Positions 6,718-15,608 of a stretch of DNA of 64,000 nt are shown here, one piece after another (positions within the stretch are counted from its first letter, which is position 1; each line of letters opens with the position of its first letter). The notes beneath the pieces are model-generated. The model did no database searches. It had not been told where the DNA came from and saw only the letters and a program-made list of their open reading frames with translations. The position numbers and the translations under genes are program-made. The stretch comes from CAYLMG01 sp964493425 (GTDB lineage: Bacteria; Planctomycetota; Phycisphaerae; Sedimentisphaerales; Anaerobacaceae), in the NCBI GenBank assembly GCA_964493425.1, contig CAZBMW010000011.1, positions 30,824 through 94,823 of the forward strand, written 5' to 3'.

Positions 6718-8298
6718 ATGAAGTTCGCAAATATTGTTTTCGGCATTTTTTTCGTTCTTTTGTTTTGTAGTGTTCTTTCGGCAGACCCGACGATTACCGT
6801 CGAAAAGCCAAACGGCGGTGAGTATATCGCGGCCGGCAGCTCTTACGAGATTCTCTGGACCAGTACCGACGTCGACACAGTTTATATTCTGTATTCCGTC
6901 AATTCAGGTGCGGACTGGGATATGGTCGATGCCAATGCGCTGGACGATACGGGAAGCTATCTCTGGCAGCCGGTGGCCTCGGAAGATTCGCAGGAATGCT
7001 TTCTGCAGATTGTCGATGCCTGCGATAGTGAAGTCTATGACCTGAGTGACGCAAACTTTACGATTTATACCTGCCTGGCTGAGCTCGCAGGCGATATCAA
7101 TCGAGACTGTTATGTGAATTTTGTTGATGTAGCGATTTTGGCTAACGAGTGGCTCGAGTGCGGCAATCCTTATGACCCGGATTGTGGCTTTTGCCCACCC
7201 GGCTGGGCGGACTGCGATATGATGCCTGAAAACGGCTGCGAGGTTTACCTTCTTACGAATGTCTATAATTGCGGCGAGTGCTACTACAGTTGTTATGACC
7301 TCCCCTACGTTTCCGATGTAGTATGTGTTGCCGGCGGCTGCGTGATAAATTCCTGTATTGGCGACTACGGCAATTGTGATGGTAATGCCGATAACGGCTG
7401 CGAGACAGATTTGTTAACCAGCGTGCTTAACTGCGGAAGCTGCGGAAATAACTGCCTTAATTTAAATCATGTCGAACTTGCCGATTGTGTCGCGGGCAGC
7501 TGCGTGATAAACAGATGTGACAGCGGCTTCGAAGATTGCGACGGACAGGTAAGCAACGGCTGTGAGATTAATCTTAATTCCGACCCCTACAACTGCGGTA
7601 TGTGCGATTATAGCTGTTATGACCTGCCTAATGTCTCGAGTGTGTCCTGTGTTGGCGGTGTATGTCAGATTCAAAGCTGTTTACCAGGTTACTATGACTG
7701 CGACGGCAATCCTAACAACGGCTGTGAGATTAATCTTAATTCCGACCCCCACAACTGCGGTGCATGCGATTATAGCTGTTATGACCTGCCCCATGTCTCG
7801 CAAGTGTCCTGTTCGGGCGGTATATGTCAAATTGAAAGCTGTGCATCAGGTTACGCTGACTGTGACGGTATTCCTAACAACGGCTGTGAGGTGAATTTGA
7901 ATAGTAATCCCGCCTGCGGCTCGGCTTATAGTTTGGGAACAATATGCGGCGATGACGGCTGCACATCCGGGCCGATGGACAACGACTATGGCGAAGCGTG
8001 GTACCGGATATATGTAGATGAATGTGACGGTGGTATATTCGGAAACGACCTTCAGTTCAAGGCGACATTACAGGTTCCTTCGGGTATGGATTATGACCTG
8101 TACCTGTATGCGGATAGCTGTGCGAATGTGGTGGACCGTTCAATGTCAGGCGGTGATGTCGATGAGACCGTATATTACAGTTGGAGTGACAGCGTAGGTT
8201 ATGACGATGGTAAGACGCTATATATCCAGGTCATTTACTTCGATGGGGAAAGCTGCAGCAACTGGACGCTTCGGACATACGGAGACTGCGCCGAATAA
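6718..8298 (+). CDS. Secreted Cys-rich repeat protein with Ig-like, half-dockerin and PPC-like domains
   Basis: 526 residues from the ATG at 6718 behind AGGAGG. Signal peptide about 1-21 (FGIFFVLLFCSVLSA-DP). Residues about 22-110 resemble the Ser/Thr-rich Kre9/Knh1-like Ig fold (KPNGGEYIAAGSSYEILWTS). A single half-dockerin follows at about 120-145 (GDINRDCYVNFVDVAILANE). Residues about 155-400 hold five cysteine-rich repeats of roughly 45-50 residues with the pattern CDG-N-NGCE-NL-S-P-NCG-CDYSC. The last about 120 residues (DNDYGEAWYRIYVDEC...DYDLYLYADSC) look like a pre-peptidase C-terminal fold. It is an exported surface or extracellular protein; no catalytic motif is seen. The repeats are also similar in DNA (7562-7900), so copy number may vary. 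Confidence 0.85.
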   Translation: MKFANIVFGIFFVLLFCSVLSADPTITVEKPNGGEYIAAGSSYEILWTSTDVDTVYILYSVNSGADWDMVDANALDDTGSYLWQPVASEDSQECFLQIVDACDSEVYDLSDANFTIYTCLAELAGDINRDCYVNFVDVAILANEWLECGNPYDPDCGFCPPGWADCDMMPENGCEVYLLTNVYNCGECYYSCYDLPYVSDVVCVAGGCVINSCIGDYGNCDGNADNGCETDLLTSVLNCGSCGNNCLNLNHVELADCVAGSCVINRCDSGFEDCDGQVSNGCEINLNSDPYNCGMCDYSCYDLPNVSSVSCVGGVCQIQSCLPGYYDCDGNPNNGCEINLNSDPHNCGACDYSCYDLPHVSQVSCSGGICQIESCASGYADCDGIPNNGCEVNLNSNPACGSAYSLGTICGDDGCTSGPMDNDYGEAWYRIYVDECDGGIFGNDLQFKATLQVPSGMDYDLYLYADSCANVVDRSMSGGDVDETVYYSWSDSVGYDDGKTLYIQVIYFDGESCSNWTLRTYGDCAE

Positions 8299-8303
8299 AA
8301 AGG

Positions 8304-8484
8304 TTAATCCGGCGTCTTGATAATGAATGCGGTTTTTTTGAGTTGATTCAGGCCGGTACGCAAAATAGCCGAATCGGAAAAACGCTTTTCAAAAGTGTCC
8401 TGCGCCATATTCAATATTTCATTTAAGTCGAGCTCACAGCGCTCAGGGTAATACTTAAATTCAGTATTCCTGCAGGCAGGTGCA
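8304..8484 (-). pseudogene. Fragment of queG 3' end
   Basis: Bases 8329-8484 match 13179-13334, the 3' part of queG, over 156 bases without gaps and with about 15 differences counted by eye (about 90% identity), in the same orientation. The reading frame is intact: it encodes NTEFKYYPERCELDLNEILN and on to LNQLKKTA, then diverges and stops at 8304-8306. The protein differences are few and the fragment has no start, iron-sulphur motifs or N-terminal domain, so it is a relic of a second queG-like copy. Confidence 0.85.
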
Positions 8485-8509
8485 CAGTTAAGACTGTAAC
8501 TGCATGAAC

Positions 8510-10204
8510 TTAGTTATAGAAGCAGTTAGCTACCGTACCTGTGACGCCACTGGAGCCAGGGGAGCCGTAAGACTGGCCCCCGCTTCCGCCGCTGCCGGCT
8601 TGTCCACCGTAGAAATTATTGTTGTCGGTTAGGCCGCAATAGTCCGGACTTCCGGAAACATTATAGGTGTATATGCCAATACTTACACCGCCGGCCCCTC
8701 CTCCTCCGCCACCGCCGTGGCCGCCATCACCGCCGTTTCCGCCTGCGCCACCGTTGCCTGTACAGTACAGTCCAACATTAACGCCACCTAGGCCTCCGGA
8801 GCCACCAAGACCTCCAAAACCTCCAAAACCTCCGCTGCCTGCGTTTCCGCCGTTGCCAAGTATTATGTCGTTGTTTTGTATGATTGGTGCATCGCCATTT
8901 AAAATGAATATTGCGAATGAACCACCCCCTGCACCTCCACCGTTGCCGCCTTGGCCGTTGCAGCCTCCACTACCGCCGCCTCCGCCGCTTCCCCCGAGCT
9001 GATCGTCTGCTCCGTTTATACCTTCAGCACCGCCACCGGCGCCGCCCCCGCCTCCTCCGCCGCCGGCAGCTCCACTTTGACCCCCTCCGCCTGACAGACC
9101 GACCCATTCGTTTCCAACAGTGCTGCCAATTGGATTGGAAGCGCCGATTCCTGAAGCTCCGTCGGCTCCATCACCTCCATCATTACCGTTGCTGCCGTCC
9201 GCGGGGAGGCCATAAGTGTGGCATACTGAATGTGCACCGTCGAATTGGTAGTCAAATCCTCCGGAACCGCCTGAACCACCTGTACCTCCACCTAATGCGC
9301 TCTGGCCTTGTTTGCCATCACCGGCCGAGTCTTGAGAACCGCCTCTAGGTGGGCAGGTGCACGTGCCTCCATCGCCGCCGCTTATATCGTCACCGTTGCA
9401 GGCCAGGGAACCACCGGTGCCGCCGGGCTTGGTGCTGCTGCAAGGATGTGCACCTGTATCGGATGAGTCGATTCCGCCGCCACCGTCCACACCATTGCTT
9501 CCGTTCGATCCATTAGCGCCATTTGAACCAGTACCGCCATCGCCGGCAATAATCCAGTTGTTAAGGATTACCAGGCCGGGGGAATTGAGGACGTAGAAAG
9601 CGTATGAGTTTCCAGCGGCGTAGTTTCTCTGTCCATAAATAACGAAACCTTCGACAGCAGTGGTTTGCGTCAGGTTATTGGCGATGACTGCTTTCTTGTG
9701 TGTGCCCGCATTTGAGCCGATGATGATTGTATTGGATGTATCGAGATGTCTGGACCATGTGCAGGGGTCGAAACCGCCTATGAGGTCTATTCCATCGGCT
9801 AATGTAACCTGCTCTTGATAAATGCCATCTGCGACATAGACAGCCCGTCGGGAGTCGTTTTGCGCTCTGTTGATACCATACTGGATTGTAGCGCAAGGAT
9901 TTGAGCAGCTTGTACCGCAGGCGGGTACATTGGTTCCGTTAAACTCAGAGACGAAAATCACGTCCGAAGGCAGAGCGTAGTTTGGATCTGAGGAGTAGTC
10001 GTTGAGCCAGTTGTCAGCAATGAAAGCAAAGTCCCTGAAATCAACGACGCAATCACCATTCAGGTCGCCCGGCGGGTCGTTCGCGCATTCTCCGCATGCT
10101 GTCGCTGTCATGGGAGCCAAGCTCAGTAGCATGATATACAATACGATATAAACTGCCGGACTAAGCGTGCGACATGACCTATATGTCTTTATTTGTTTGT
10201 TCAT
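8510..10204 (-). CDS. Secreted Gly-rich repeat protein with N-terminal half-dockerin and beta-helix
   Basis: 564 residues from the ATG at 10204, behind GGGAGGAG. Signal peptide about 1-36 (PAVYIVLYIMLLSLAPMTATA), then a single half-dockerin at about 46-67 (PPGDLNGDCVVDFRDFAFIA), unusually at the N-terminus. Residues about 75-215 resemble right-handed beta-helix/DUF1565 proteins (CATIQYGINRAQNDSRRAVY, VYVADGIYQEQVTLADGIDL). From about 220 to 540 the chain is glycine-, serine- and asparagine-rich (GSNGANGSNGSNGVDGGGG and similar), interrupted by an island IFILNGDAPIIQNNDIILGN. Likely a surface or matrix protein; no enzyme motif. An in-frame ATG at 10303 would add 33 residues before the signal peptide. 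The long proline-rich frames opposite it are by-products of the glycine codons. Confidence 0.8.
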   Translation of the reverse strand: MNKQIKTYRSCRTLSPAVYIVLYIMLLSLAPMTATACGECANDPPGDLNGDCVVDFRDFAFIADNWLNDYSSDPNYALPSDVIFVSEFNGTNVPACGTSCSNPCATIQYGINRAQNDSRRAVYVADGIYQEQVTLADGIDLIGGFDPCTWSRHLDTSNTIIIGSNAGTHKKAVIANNLTQTTAVEGFVIYGQRNYAAGNSYAFYVLNSPGLVILNNWIIAGDGGTGSNGANGSNGSNGVDGGGGIDSSDTGAHPCSSTKPGGTGGSLACNGDDISGGDGGTCTCPPRGGSQDSAGDGKQGQSALGGGTGGSGGSGGFDYQFDGAHSVCHTYGLPADGSNGNDGGDGADGASGIGASNPIGSTVGNEWVGLSGGGGQSGAAGGGGGGGGAGGGAEGINGADDQLGGSGGGGGSGGCNGQGGNGGGAGGGSFAIFILNGDAPIIQNNDIILGNGGNAGSGGFGGFGGLGGSGGLGGVNVGLYCTGNGGAGGNGGDGGHGGGGGGGAGGVSIGIYTYNVSGSPDYCGLTDNNNFYGGQAGSGGSGGQSYGSPGSSGVTGTVANCFYN

Positions 10205-10357
10205 TTCTACTCCTCCCTTCGATTTGTTAACTGTAAACACGTCGCCTCCTTTGGTACGATGGTGTCCCAACCGAGATTTCCCATTTAAACGGTTACAGAA
10301 CATAAATTTTCTCCGTAGGATGACAATAATTTTACAAAAATCACTCTGAACTGTCAA
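10205..10357 (-). promoter_or_regulatory. Promoter and leader of the Gly-rich surface protein gene
   Basis: Minus strand: TTGACA (10357-10352), 17 bases, TAAAAT (10334-10329), a near-consensus promoter. The transcript would carry an in-frame ATG at 10303 behind GGAGA, a GTG at 10237 behind AAAGGAGG, and the main ATG at 10204 behind GGGAGGAG, so three in-frame starts each with a ribosome site occur in about 100 bases. The encoded extension (LGHHRTKGGDVFTVNKSKGG) has two KGG motifs, each coded by a ribosome binding site. Confidence 0.6.
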
Positions 10358-10416
10358 GAAATTTTTTCCGGCCGTGACGTGCTTTGTTTTTGGTATATCT
10401 TTAATCTATTTTTTTC

Positions 10417-10568
10417 TTGAATTGTCCATAAAAGGCGATATACTCAAAAGATGTGTAAGTTATGGCTATTTTGGGAGAAGAATAAGTAAAAGACACTTCC
10501 TTTAGCATCTCTTCGGAATAGCCAATGAAAAGCTTAAAAAAACAAGCCAATAAAAGCGGAGAAGGACA
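10417..10568 (+). promoter_or_regulatory. Promoter and structured leader of the FG-GAP surface protein gene
   Basis: TTGAAT (10417-10422), 16 bases, TATACT (10439-10444). The leader of about 115 bases contains complementary arms TGGCTATT (10463-10470) and AATAGCCA (10517-10524), with further partial pairing inside, and ends in GGAGAAGGAC before the ATG at 10569. Confidence 0.45.
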
Positions 10569-13097
10569 ATGGCAGAAAAAACAAATCTAAAGACATTTTG
10601 GGTAGTTTCAGTGTATGCTCTGGCTGCAGCTTTTGTTTTATATTGGACAAATCCTGTTTCAGCGACGATTTATTATGTAAATCCCGGCGAGAGTATTCAG
10701 GCGGCCATCGACGCCGCATCCTATGGCGATACGGTTGAGGTGGCCGCTGGGACATATGTAGAAAACATCATGCTGAAAAACGGCGTTGCCCTGATAGGGG
10801 CGGGAGAATCGACGACCACGATAGACGGCAACTACGCTGGCACTGTGGTTACAGTTCCCAGCGGCTGCGATTCGAATACGGTCATCGATGGTTTTACTAT
10901 TACTAATGGTCATACCACCAAAGGCGGCGGGATGCACAACTACCACAATAGCAACCCGACCGTGGTGAACTGTACCTTTTCTAATAATGATGCATCTTAC
11001 GGTGGTGGGATGTACAACTCAGAAAGCAATCCAACCGTGACCAACTGTACCTTTAAGAACAACTTTGCATCTTACGGCGGTGGGATGTATAACTATTACA
11101 ACAGCCCGACCGTGACCAATTGCACCTTCAGCTACAACGGCGGCGATATTGGCGCCGGGATGTACAACGAAGGCAGCAATCCGACTGTAACCAACTGCAT
11201 CTTCTGGTACTTCAACTGTATCTATGACGATTTTCTCTCAACTTCAGTCGTTACCTATAGCAATATTCAGGGCAGCTTTCCCGGTGAGGGTAATATCGAT
11301 GCCGATCCGTTGTTTGTCGATGTGTCTAATGGTGATTACAGGCTTTTGCCAACCTCTCCCTGTATCGACGCGGGCAATAATTCCGCAGTGCCTGCAGGCA
11401 TCACCACCGACTTGGACGGCATGTCCCGTTTTGTCGATGACCCGAACACAGCCGATACCGGCAGCGGTACACCGCCCATCGTAGATATGGGAGCATATGA
11501 ATACTTCGCTAATGACGCCCCTGTGGCTGATGCCGGCGGGCCGTATACTGTCAACCAAAACCAAAATCTGATGCTCGATGCATCGGCATCGACGCCGGGA
11601 GGCGATGATGCAAGCTACGGCGATACGGTTATCCTGTATGAGTGGGACCTGGACAATGACGGGGCGTTTGATGACCATATCACGAACGATGCGGTAACCA
11701 CCTTGCCGTGGGACATATTATCAACTTTCTCAAGGCCTGTTGGACCAAATCCCCCGATCCCCCTGCGGGTCACCGACAAGACCGGCCTAACTGATACGGC
11801 CGCCACAACATTGACGATTACCTACAGGCCGCTGTACTGGCAGAAAGATGAAGAACAGAAGCTGGTTGCCTCGGATGGGGCTGCTGATGACCATTTTGGC
11901 ATCTCTGTTTCTATCAGCGGCAATTATGCCATCGTCGGAACGTATGATGATGACGACAATGGAAGCGATTCCGGCTCTGCGTACATATTTGCGCCGAACG
12001 ATATCAATTGCAACATATGGGACCAGCAGGCTAAATTGGTTGCCTCGGATGGTGCTGCCTACGATTACTTTGGCATCTCTGTTTCTATCAGCGGCAATAA
12101 GGCAGTCGTCGGGGCGCATTGCGATGACGAAAGTGGATACAATTCCGGCACGGCGTATATATTCAAGCGTGACGGGATGAACTGGAGCGAGCAGGCCAAA
12201 TTAGTTGCCTTGGACGGTGCTTCTAACGATTACTTCGGTAGGTCTGTTTCTATCAGCGGTGATTATGCCGTTGTTAGTGCATATTATGACGACGACAATG
12301 GTATCGAATCCGGTTCGGCGTACATATTTGCGCCCAACGAAGCTGACCCCAACGACTGGATTCAGGTAGCGAAGCTGACAGCCTCGGATGGCGCTGCTAA
12401 TGATTTGTTTGGCTTTTCGGTTTCCATCAGCGGCGATTATGCAATTGTCGGGGCCGTGCGCGATGACAGCAATGGAGACAAATCCGGTTCAGCGTATGTA
12501 TTCAAGCGCGATGGGACGAGCTGGAGCGAGCAGGCCAAATTGGTTGCTTCGGATGGTGCTGCTGATGACCGGTTTGGCTGGTCGGTTTCTATCATCGGTG
12601 ATTATGCAATCATCGGGGCGGTTTATGATGATGACAATGGAGACAATTCCGGCTCGGCATACATATTCAGGCGAGATGGTGAAAGCTGGTGTGAACAGGC
12701 AAAATTGTTAGCCTCGGATGGCTCTGATGATGATCACTTTGGCAGGTCTGTTTCTATAAGCGGCGCTTATGCCGTCGTCGGAACGTATGAAGATGACGAC
12801 AATGGAAACGAATCCGGCTCGGTTTACATATTCAAACGCAGCGGTGCAAGCTGGAGCGAGGAGGCCAAATTTGTCGCCTCGGACGGCGCTGCTGATGACC
12901 GGTTTGGCTATTCGGTTTCCATCAGCGGCGATAAGATAATCGCCGGGGCGTATGGAGATGATGACAATGGGGAGAGTTCCGGCTCGGCGTATGTATTTGG
13001 GATGGTCCCATGTCCTGCGGCGGATTTGACGGGGAATTGCTTTGTGGATATGGAGGATTTTGCTTTTTTTGCTTTGGAGTGGCTCACCGGCAAATAA
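10569..13097 (+). CDS. Secreted beta-helix / PKD / FG-GAP repeat surface protein with C-terminal half-dockerin
   Basis: 842 residues. Signal peptide about 1-32. Residues 33-220 form a right-handed beta-helix with repeats such as NPTVTNCTFSNN and GGGMYN. About 230-310 is a choice-of-anchor Q-type segment (GDYRLLPTSPCIDAGNN ... DMGAYEY). About 315-415 is PKD-like (APVADAGGPYTVNQNQNLML, LYEWDLDNDGAFDDH). Residues 420-800 hold seven FG-GAP-like repeats of 54-59 residues (LVASDGAADDHFGISVSISG ... DDDNGSDSGSAYIF). The last 30 residues are a half-dockerin (DLTGNCFVDMEDFAFFALEW). Likely a large cell-surface or extracellular binding protein; no catalytic residues recognised. The FG-GAP units are also repeats in DNA (11860-13000). 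It is divergent to the Gly-rich gene. Confidence 0.85.
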   Translation: MAEKTNLKTFWVVSVYALAAAFVLYWTNPVSATIYYVNPGESIQAAIDAASYGDTVEVAAGTYVENIMLKNGVALIGAGESTTTIDGNYAGTVVTVPSGCDSNTVIDGFTITNGHTTKGGGMHNYHNSNPTVVNCTFSNNDASYGGGMYNSESNPTVTNCTFKNNFASYGGGMYNYYNSPTVTNCTFSYNGGDIGAGMYNEGSNPTVTNCIFWYFNCIYDDFLSTSVVTYSNIQGSFPGEGNIDADPLFVDVSNGDYRLLPTSPCIDAGNNSAVPAGITTDLDGMSRFVDDPNTADTGSGTPPIVDMGAYEYFANDAPVADAGGPYTVNQNQNLMLDASASTPGGDDASYGDTVILYEWDLDNDGAFDDHITNDAVTTLPWDILSTFSRPVGPNPPIPLRVTDKTGLTDTAATTLTITYRPLYWQKDEEQKLVASDGAADDHFGISVSISGNYAIVGTYDDDDNGSDSGSAYIFAPNDINCNIWDQQAKLVASDGAAYDYFGISVSISGNKAVVGAHCDDESGYNSGTAYIFKRDGMNWSEQAKLVALDGASNDYFGRSVSISGDYAVVSAYYDDDNGIESGSAYIFAPNEADPNDWIQVAKLTASDGAANDLFGFSVSISGDYAIVGAVRDDSNGDKSGSAYVFKRDGTSWSEQAKLVASDGAADDRFGWSVSIIGDYAIIGAVYDDDNGDNSGSAYIFRRDGESWCEQAKLLASDGSDDDHFGRSVSISGAYAVVGTYEDDDNGNESGSVYIFKRSGASWSEEAKFVASDGAADDRFGYSVSISGDKIIAGAYGDDDNGESSGSAYVFGMVPCPAADLTGNCFVDMEDFAFFALEWLTGK

Positions 13098-13132
13098 CTT
13101 TATTGCGATTAAAATTTGAAAATTCTCAATGA

Positions 13133-14098
13133 CTAACTGTCAGCAGCTCCTCTTTTCTCATTCATCCGGCAGATTCGTGCGGTTTTTTTGAGTTGATTCA
13201 GGCCTGTACGTAAGATGGCCGAATTGGAAAAACGCTCTTCAAAAGTATCCTGCGTCATATTCAAAATTTCATTTAAGTCGAGCTCACAGCGCTCAGGGTA
13301 ATACTTAAATTCAGTGTTTTTGCAAACCGGTGCATTGTGCTGATAGGGACAGGCAAGAATGCAGTCGTCACAGCCGAAAAGCCGATTACCCAAGAGAGCG
13401 CCAAGCTCAAAGGGAATTTCAATGTCGCTATCTCGCTCAATAGTCAGATAGCTAATACATCGGCCGGCATCAAAGGAACCATCGCTTCTTAATGCGCCCG
13501 TCGGGCAGGCGTCTATACATTTTGTACATTGTTCGCAATCGGCCTCGATTGGTTCGTCGGGAGTTAATTCGAGGTCGGTAACAATCTCGCCGAGAAGCAA
13601 TTGCGGGCCAAGAGAAGGATTTATTAGCAGGCGATTCTTTCCGATGAAACCGAGACCTGCACGTGCTGCGAGGGATTTTTCTGCGATTGGGGCTGAGTCA
13701 ACACAAATCTTGAATCGCGGTTTATTATCAGTGAGAGTTTTTATAAAGTCTATAAGCCTGCGAAGGAGTTTTTTTATGAAGGTGTGGTAATCTTCGTATC
13801 GTGCGTAGGAGGCGATGCGGCCGGTGAGTTTAGGATTACTTCGCTCCGACGGCATCGGCCGGATTTTGTAATTCAGGGCAGTGACGATGACGGACTTTGC
13901 ATTCGGCAGGAGTTCGGCGGGATTGAATCTTTGAGCGGGATTATTTTTCAGGTATTGCAGGTCCGGCGGACAATATTCGTCAAGCCATTTGCTGAATACC
14001 TCTAAGTGTTCAGAAGCTACCGGCTCTGCGGTTGTTACGCCGACGAGGTCAAAGCCGATTTCGAGAGCTTTTTGTTTTATTCGGTTCGTTACGTTCAT
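13133..14098 (-). CDS. queG: Epoxyqueuosine reductase (short form)
   Basis: 321 residues. Reduces epoxyqueuosine to queuosine in tRNA, using cobalamin and two 4Fe-4S clusters. Cluster motifs are visible as CEQCTKCIDACPTGALR and CDDCILACPYQHNAP. Also typical are DYHTFIKKLLRRL, CVDSAPIAEKSLAARAGLGFIGKN and LLGEIVTDLEL. The family is often about 380 residues with a C-terminal HEAT-repeat part, and that part is absent here, as in other short bacterial forms. The 3' end is the source of the 156-bp repeat at 8329-8484. No other queuosine genes are in the window. Confidence 0.93.
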   Translation of the reverse strand: MNVTNRIKQKALEIGFDLVGVTTAEPVASEHLEVFSKWLDEYCPPDLQYLKNNPAQRFNPAELLPNAKSVIVTALNYKIRPMPSERSNPKLTGRIASYARYEDYHTFIKKLLRRLIDFIKTLTDNKPRFKICVDSAPIAEKSLAARAGLGFIGKNRLLINPSLGPQLLLGEIVTDLELTPDEPIEADCEQCTKCIDACPTGALRSDGSFDAGRCISYLTIERDSDIEIPFELGALLGNRLFGCDDCILACPYQHNAPVCKNTEFKYYPERCELDLNEILNMTQDTFEERFSNSAILRTGLNQLKKTARICRMNEKRGAADS

Positions 14099-14221
14099 AT
14101 CAATCCAGGAAAGAGTTGTAAAAAGTAATTATAACATATAGGCAGAACAGATTCATTAAAGAGTTGTAAAATGGCTGGCGAGTAGTTATTATAATCGCAG
14201 TTTTTGCAAGGAGTTAAAGAT

Positions 14222-15094
14222 ATGGCAGAAGAGATGATAGGTATTATAGGCGGAACGGGATTCGGCGGTGCACTACAAGCAGAGCTTGACAGTATTGAGA
14301 AGAAAAAGGTCGAGACGCCGTTCGGCAAGCCGAGCGGTGAGATTCTGGTAGGCAAAATCGGCAAAAGAAGTATAGCATTTATCAATCGTCACGGCCCCGG
14401 CCACAGGCTAGGGCCGAGTGAAGTTCCATACGCTGCAAATATATTTGCAATGAAAAAATTGGGAGTTCATACGCTTATTTGCAGCGGCGCGGTGGGCTCA
14501 CTTCGCGAGGATATACAGCCGGGAGAGCTCGTTATCGTTGACCAGTTTATTGATAAGACGTACAAGCGCAAAAATACGTTCTTCGAGGGATTCGGTGCGG
14601 TGCACTGCGAGATGAGTGAGCCGGTCTGCGGCAGGCTCGGCGAAAGACTTTTAAGAGCGGCAAAAAATCTTGATATAAAAGTTCATACAAAGGGAACGTA
14701 CGTTTGCATGGAAGGGCCGCAATTTTCGAGCAGGGCTGAAGCAATGATGCACAAGGAATGGGCAGGCGACTTGATTGGGATGACGGCGATGCCGGAAGCG
14801 AAGCTGGCAAGAGAAGCGCAGATGTGCTATGCGATGACAGCTCTGGTGAGCGATTATGACTGCTGGCGAGAACCGAAAGAAGTTGACAAGCAGACGTTAT
14901 TGCAGGAGATAATACAGAATCTACAAAAGGCGACGGAAAACTGCCTTGAGCTTATAGGAGCGGTTTTAAGAAGTGAAGGAAAAATTGTTGACGAGGGATG
15001 CGACTGCAGAAAGAGCCTGGAGCTCGCGGTCTGGACCAAAGCCGAACAAATCAATAATGAGAAAAGGAAACGGCTGAAAGTCCTGTTTGAGTAG
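14222..15094 (+). CDS. mtnP: S-methyl-5'-thioadenosine phosphorylase
   Basis: 290 residues from the ATG at 14222, eight bases after AAGGAG (14208-14213). Cleaves methylthioadenosine with phosphate to adenine and methylthioribose 1-phosphate in the cytoplasm. Visible family features: IGIIGGTGFGGAL at the N-terminus, NRHGPGHRLGPSEVPYAANI, ICSGAVGSL, GTYVCMEGPQFSSRAE, the purine-site GMTAMPEAKLAREA and SDYDCW, which points to methylthioadenosine over inosine-type substrates. The protein has a C-terminal extension ending in a basic stretch. Some relatives act on other purine nucleosides, so exact preference is inferred. Confidence 0.9.
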   Translation: MAEEMIGIIGGTGFGGALQAELDSIEKKKVETPFGKPSGEILVGKIGKRSIAFINRHGPGHRLGPSEVPYAANIFAMKKLGVHTLICSGAVGSLREDIQPGELVIVDQFIDKTYKRKNTFFEGFGAVHCEMSEPVCGRLGERLLRAAKNLDIKVHTKGTYVCMEGPQFSSRAEAMMHKEWAGDLIGMTAMPEAKLAREAQMCYAMTALVSDYDCWREPKEVDKQTLLQEIIQNLQKATENCLELIGAVLRSEGKIVDEGCDCRKSLELAVWTKAEQINNEKRKRLKVLFE

Positions 15095-15231
15095 GCCATG
15101 AGCTTGACAAGGTAGTTTTTGGTGATATATTTTTGTGTGAAGAAGGGAAAGATTTGTAAGGATTAAATTTTGGCAAGCAGTTGATTGCAGTGACAAAAAT
15201 GAGGCAAAGCTGGATTTGAAAGGGTAAAGGG

Positions 15232-15582
15232 ATGAAACAGACAGTTTTGAAGACGGTTTTTTTGGCAATATGTGTTTCGTTTTTTGTTATGTTGACCTGC
15301 GGCTGTGAAGAAGAGCTGACGACGAGTGAAAAAAAGAACAGACTTATAGCAGCAGAGAATATCGAACTTCAAAAACAATTAGCGCAAAAAGATAAGGCAA
15401 TTGAGCGGCTGAAAAGAGCTATCGAGAAATGTAACGCGGAGAAAGAAGAAGAGAAGCAGCGAATGGGTGAAGAGATGGAATCAGTAGGTGAATATATAAT
15501 GAGCGTTTTAACGGAAAATATACAGCTTCAGGAGGAGAATGAGGAGCTAAAAAAACAGATAGAAGAGCTTAAGAAACAGTAA
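15232..15582 (+). CDS. Small coiled-coil lipoprotein
   Basis: 116 residues. Signal peptide with lipobox LTCGC (Cys about 25), then a continuous heptad-rich helix from about 38 to the end (LQKQLAQKDKAIERLKRAIE, QEENEELKKQIEELKK). It is therefore a lipid-anchored coiled-coil rod facing the periplasm, similar in plan to Lpp-type or other envelope spacer proteins but longer and of no recognised family. Convergent with pyrG, 27 bases apart. Confidence 0.75.
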   Translation: MKQTVLKTVFLAICVSFFVMLTCGCEEELTTSEKKNRLIAAENIELQKQLAQKDKAIERLKRAIEKCNAEKEEEKQRMGEEMESVGEYIMSVLTENIQLQEENEELKKQIEELKKQ

Positions 15583-15608
15583 GAAAGACAAAATAATTAA
15601 ATTTAGCA

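Noticed and set aside
8667..9600. Long proline-rich or histidine/arginine-rich frames on the plus strand
   Set aside because: They lie opposite the glycine-rich repeat of a well-supported secreted protein; complement of Gly codons gives Pro and Arg/His frames.
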